From assembly GCA_947088865.1 (NCBI GenBank), contig CAMUHY010000005.1, forward strand, positions 1 through 64,000: a DNA stretch of 64,000 nt, given 5' to 3'. This document shows, piece by piece, positions 61,942 through 64,000 of this stretch (the stretch's first letter is position 1; every line of letters begins with the position of its first letter). The notes under the pieces are model-generated. The model saw only the letters and a program-made list of their open reading frames with translations, did no database searches and was not told where the DNA came from. The position numbers and the translations under genes were made by a program. This stretch comes from an uncultured Eubacterium sp. GTDB taxonomy: Bacteria; Bacillota; Clostridia; Lachnospirales; Lachnospiraceae.

Positions 61942-63807
61942 ATGATTCTTGAAAAAATTAACAAACCAAACGATATAAAGAAGCTTGACCCAATTGAATA
62001 TAATCAGCTTGCAGAAGAGATACGAGAATTTTTAATTCAGACCATCAGTAAAACAGGAGGGCATCTTGCTTCAAATCTTGGTGTTGTTGAATTGACCATA
62101 GCACTCCATCTTGTATTTAATCTTCCGCAGGACAAGTTGATTTGGGATGTGGGACACCAGTCTTACACGCATAAGATTTTAACGGGAAGAAAAGCAGGAT
62201 TTGACGGACTTCGTAAATTTGGCGGCATGAGTGGATTTCCAAAAAGAAATGAGAGCCATTATGATGCTTTTGATACGGGGCATAGTTCAACTTCGATTTC
62301 AGCAGGGCTTGGGTATGTGTATGCAAGAGATATAAAAAAAGAGTATTACAATGTTATTTCGGTTATTGGAGACGGTGCATTGACAGGCGGTATGGCATAT
62401 GAGGCAATGAATAATGCAGCTAGGTTAAATACGAATTTTATTATTATATTAAATGATAACACCATGTCCATATCAAAAAATGTCGGCGGCGTTTCTAAGA
62501 TGTTAGACAATATTCGTTCATCGGATTCCTATTATGATTTAAAAGAAGGCGTTGCCAATACATTGTACAAACTTCCAAGAGGAAATAAACTGGTAGATTC
62601 TATAAAAAAGAAAAAGAGCAGTCTAAAACAGATTTTGTTTCCAGGACAAATGTTTGAGGCAATGGGGCTAAATTATTTAGGACCTGTGAATGGGCATGAT
62701 ATTCATAAGCTAATAAAAATTTTGCATGTTGCAAAACGTGTGGGCGGACCTGTTCTTGTTCATGTGGTTACGCAAAAAGGACATGGCTATAAGCCAGCAG
62801 AGCGCAATCCGAGCAAGTTTCATGGAATTGCACCATTTGATATAAAGACAGGAATTGTAAAATCATCATCAAAGAATGATTCGTATTCTAAAGTGTTTTC
62901 TAAAGCAATATGTTCTATTGCAAAACAAAATAACAAGGTGGTTGCTGTTACAGCTGCTATGCCTGAAGGAACAGGGCTTGAAAAATTTTCAAGATGGTTT
63001 CCCGAACGTTTTATGGATGTGGGGATTGCAGAAGAACATGCAGTGACATTTTGTGCAGGTTTGTCAGCAGGCGGTATGATTCCCGTATTTGCTGTATATT
63101 CATCTTTTTTACAGAGAGCCTATGACCAAATACTGCATGATGTGTGTATACAACAGCTTCATGTTGTATTTGCAATAGACCGAGCTGGTTTGGTTGGGAG
63201 TGACGGCGAGACGCATCAGGGGATATTTGATTTATCTTTTTTAAAAAGCATTCCAAATATGACCATATTTGCTCCTAAAAATGCGTGGGAATTAGAACGT
63301 GTTTTACACTATGCAGTCAATGAATATGATGGTCCGTTTGCGATACGATATCCAAGAGGGGAAGCTTGTGTAAGGTTTCAAGAATTTAAGCAGCCAATAG
63401 CCTATGCGAAATCAGAAATCATGTTTTGGGAGAAAGATATTGCACTTATTGCTGTTGGTTCAATGGTTGAAACCGCATATGATTTGCGTGAAAAATTAAA
63501 AGAAAAAGGGTATTATGTAACATTAATTAATGCACGGTTTATTAAGCCGTTGGACGTCATGTTATTCTATAAATTAAAACACACCCATCAGTTGATTGTC
63601 ACATTGGAAGAAAATGTTATAAAAGGCGGTTTTGGCGAGAGTGTATGCCAATATATCAGCGAGTCACAGCTTCATATGAATGTGCTTAATATTGCGCTGC
63701 CAGACGATTATGTGGAACATGGAAATGTGTCTATCTTAAAAGCAGAAGCAGGTATTGATGTCAATAGTTTGATAGAGCGCGTGACTTCTTTTTATAAAAA
63801 TTTATAG
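61942..63807 (+). CDS. dxs: 1-Deoxy-D-xylulose-5-phosphate synthase
   Basis: Thiamine diphosphate enzyme starting the MEP isoprenoid pathway. TPP motif GDGALTGGMAYEAMNNA, the catalytic Glu/His region GIAEEHAVTF and the transketolase-like DRAGLVGSDGETHQG are present. Length 621 aa. ATG follows the ispA stop closely. Confidence 0.97.
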   Translation: MILEKINKPNDIKKLDPIEYNQLAEEIREFLIQTISKTGGHLASNLGVVELTIALHLVFNLPQDKLIWDVGHQSYTHKILTGRKAGFDGLRKFGGMSGFPKRNESHYDAFDTGHSSTSISAGLGYVYARDIKKEYYNVISVIGDGALTGGMAYEAMNNAARLNTNFIIILNDNTMSISKNVGGVSKMLDNIRSSDSYYDLKEGVANTLYKLPRGNKLVDSIKKKKSSLKQILFPGQMFEAMGLNYLGPVNGHDIHKLIKILHVAKRVGGPVLVHVVTQKGHGYKPAERNPSKFHGIAPFDIKTGIVKSSSKNDSYSKVFSKAICSIAKQNNKVVAVTAAMPEGTGLEKFSRWFPERFMDVGIAEEHAVTFCAGLSAGGMIPVFAVYSSFLQRAYDQILHDVCIQQLHVVFAIDRAGLVGSDGETHQGIFDLSFLKSIPNMTIFAPKNAWELERVLHYAVNEYDGPFAIRYPRGEACVRFQEFKQPIAYAKSEIMFWEKDIALIAVGSMVETAYDLREKLKEKGYYVTLINARFIKPLDVMLFYKLKHTHQLIVTLEENVIKGGFGESVCQYISESQLHMNVLNIALPDDYVEHGNVSILKAEAGIDVNSLIERVTSFYKNL

Positions 63808-63875
63808 TTGCAAAAATTTATAACTATAAAGACTTATAATTATAAGAATTAATAGTTACAAAAATTTGTAATTAT
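63805..63875 (+). repeat. Imperfect tandem AT-rich repeat after dxs
   Basis: TAGTTGCAAAAATTTATAAC (63805) recurs as TAGTTACAAAAATTTGTAAT (63853), 48 bp apart. It lies in the 162-bp gap before tlyA and overlaps the last codons of dxs. Confidence 0.5.
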
Positions 63876-63969
63876 TAATGAACAATTTTTTTAATTTTTT
63901 GATGAAATAGGATAAGGTGTTATCAGCAGCAGAGTAATGAAATTTACAGATTAAAAGAAAGGCATGGTT

Positions 63970-64000
63970 ATGGCAAAAGAACGATTGGATATTTTGCTGG
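63970..64000 (+). CDS. tlyA: TlyA-type rRNA methyltransferase, 5' end only
   Basis: The window ends after ten codons, MAKERLDILL, which is the typical start of TlyA/hemolysin A family proteins. The dxs-tlyA order in clostridia supports it. Confidence 0.6.
   Translation, partial: MAKERLDILL

Noticed and set aside
1-64000. tRNA, rRNA, known riboswitch or T-box
   Set aside because: None was recognised by eye on either strand; the tyrS leader is too short for a T-box. A covariance-model scan could still find small RNAs.

Overview
The window looks like chromosomal core DNA of a low-GC, Gram-positive anaerobe of the Clostridia, most likely a Lachnospiraceae member close to Lachnospira / [Eubacterium] eligens. 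The taxonomic call is an inference. It rests on strong AT bias, AGGAGG-type ribosome sites, a complete spoIIIA locus, RNase Y, RqcH, Asp23, CheV, the order yicC-gmk-rpoZ-rimO-pgsA-cinA-recA-recX-rny, and a pectin-uronate step (kduI, kduD). No prophage, integrase, intact transposase, CRISPR array, tRNA or rRNA is visible.

Layout. 0-6.2 kb: cheV, a minimal Sir2-like gene, a charged membrane protein overlapping hisH, then hisF, ung and a DUF1877 gene. 6.3-12.2 kb (minus strand): CPBP protease, a small unknown protein, a 38-aa membrane peptide and a 1408-aa acyl-CoA dehydratase activase-type ATPase. 12.3-19.5 kb: catalytically dead rhomboid with a zinc ribbon, pyk, vanZ-like, tyrS, a polytopic membrane protein and, convergent to it, rqcH. 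19.8-28.5 kb: yicC, gmk, rpoZ, rimO, pgsA, cinA, SOS-controlled recA, recX, rny. 28.7-32.0 kb: aminotransferase, proC, Nudix, spoIIM-like. 32-41.7 kb: Rpn-type nuclease, autoregulated tetR with a flavodoxin, DAHP synthase, pyrimidine phosphorylase, kduI, kduD and a NatAB-like exporter. 41.8-50 kb: chemoreceptor with an elaborate leader, deacetylase, araC-clpP pair, a probably acquired tetR / small peptide / hydrolase patch with a broken gene, and a D,D-carboxypeptidase. 49.7-53.5 kb: MacB-like ABC system. 53.6-64 kb: spoIIIAA-AH, asp23, nusB, xseA, xseB, ispA, dxs and the start of tlyA.

Most notable structure. At least six copies of one dispersed element lie only between genes, all in the same orientation (21788, 24714, 28602, 32081, 41768, 60982). 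Full copies are about 160 bp, begin and end with TTAAC and contain four hairpins. Shorter copies are internally deleted or left-end only. The layout resembles a non-autonomous relative of IS200/IS605 (PATE-like) elements, whose right ends can also act as TnpB guide-RNA scaffolds. One copy overlaps the rpoZ stop codon and another forms a perfect 17-bp hairpin at the chemoreceptor stop.

Other points worth attention: spoIIIAD and spoIIIAE are fused into one 475-codon gene; SpoIIIAG is very short and lacks the insertion that builds the large ring in Bacillus; spoIIIAA starts directly after a 16-bp terminator-like stem with no ribosome site; the chemoreceptor has two ribosome sites separated by a chain of hairpins; and competing inverted repeats abut the cinA start codon.
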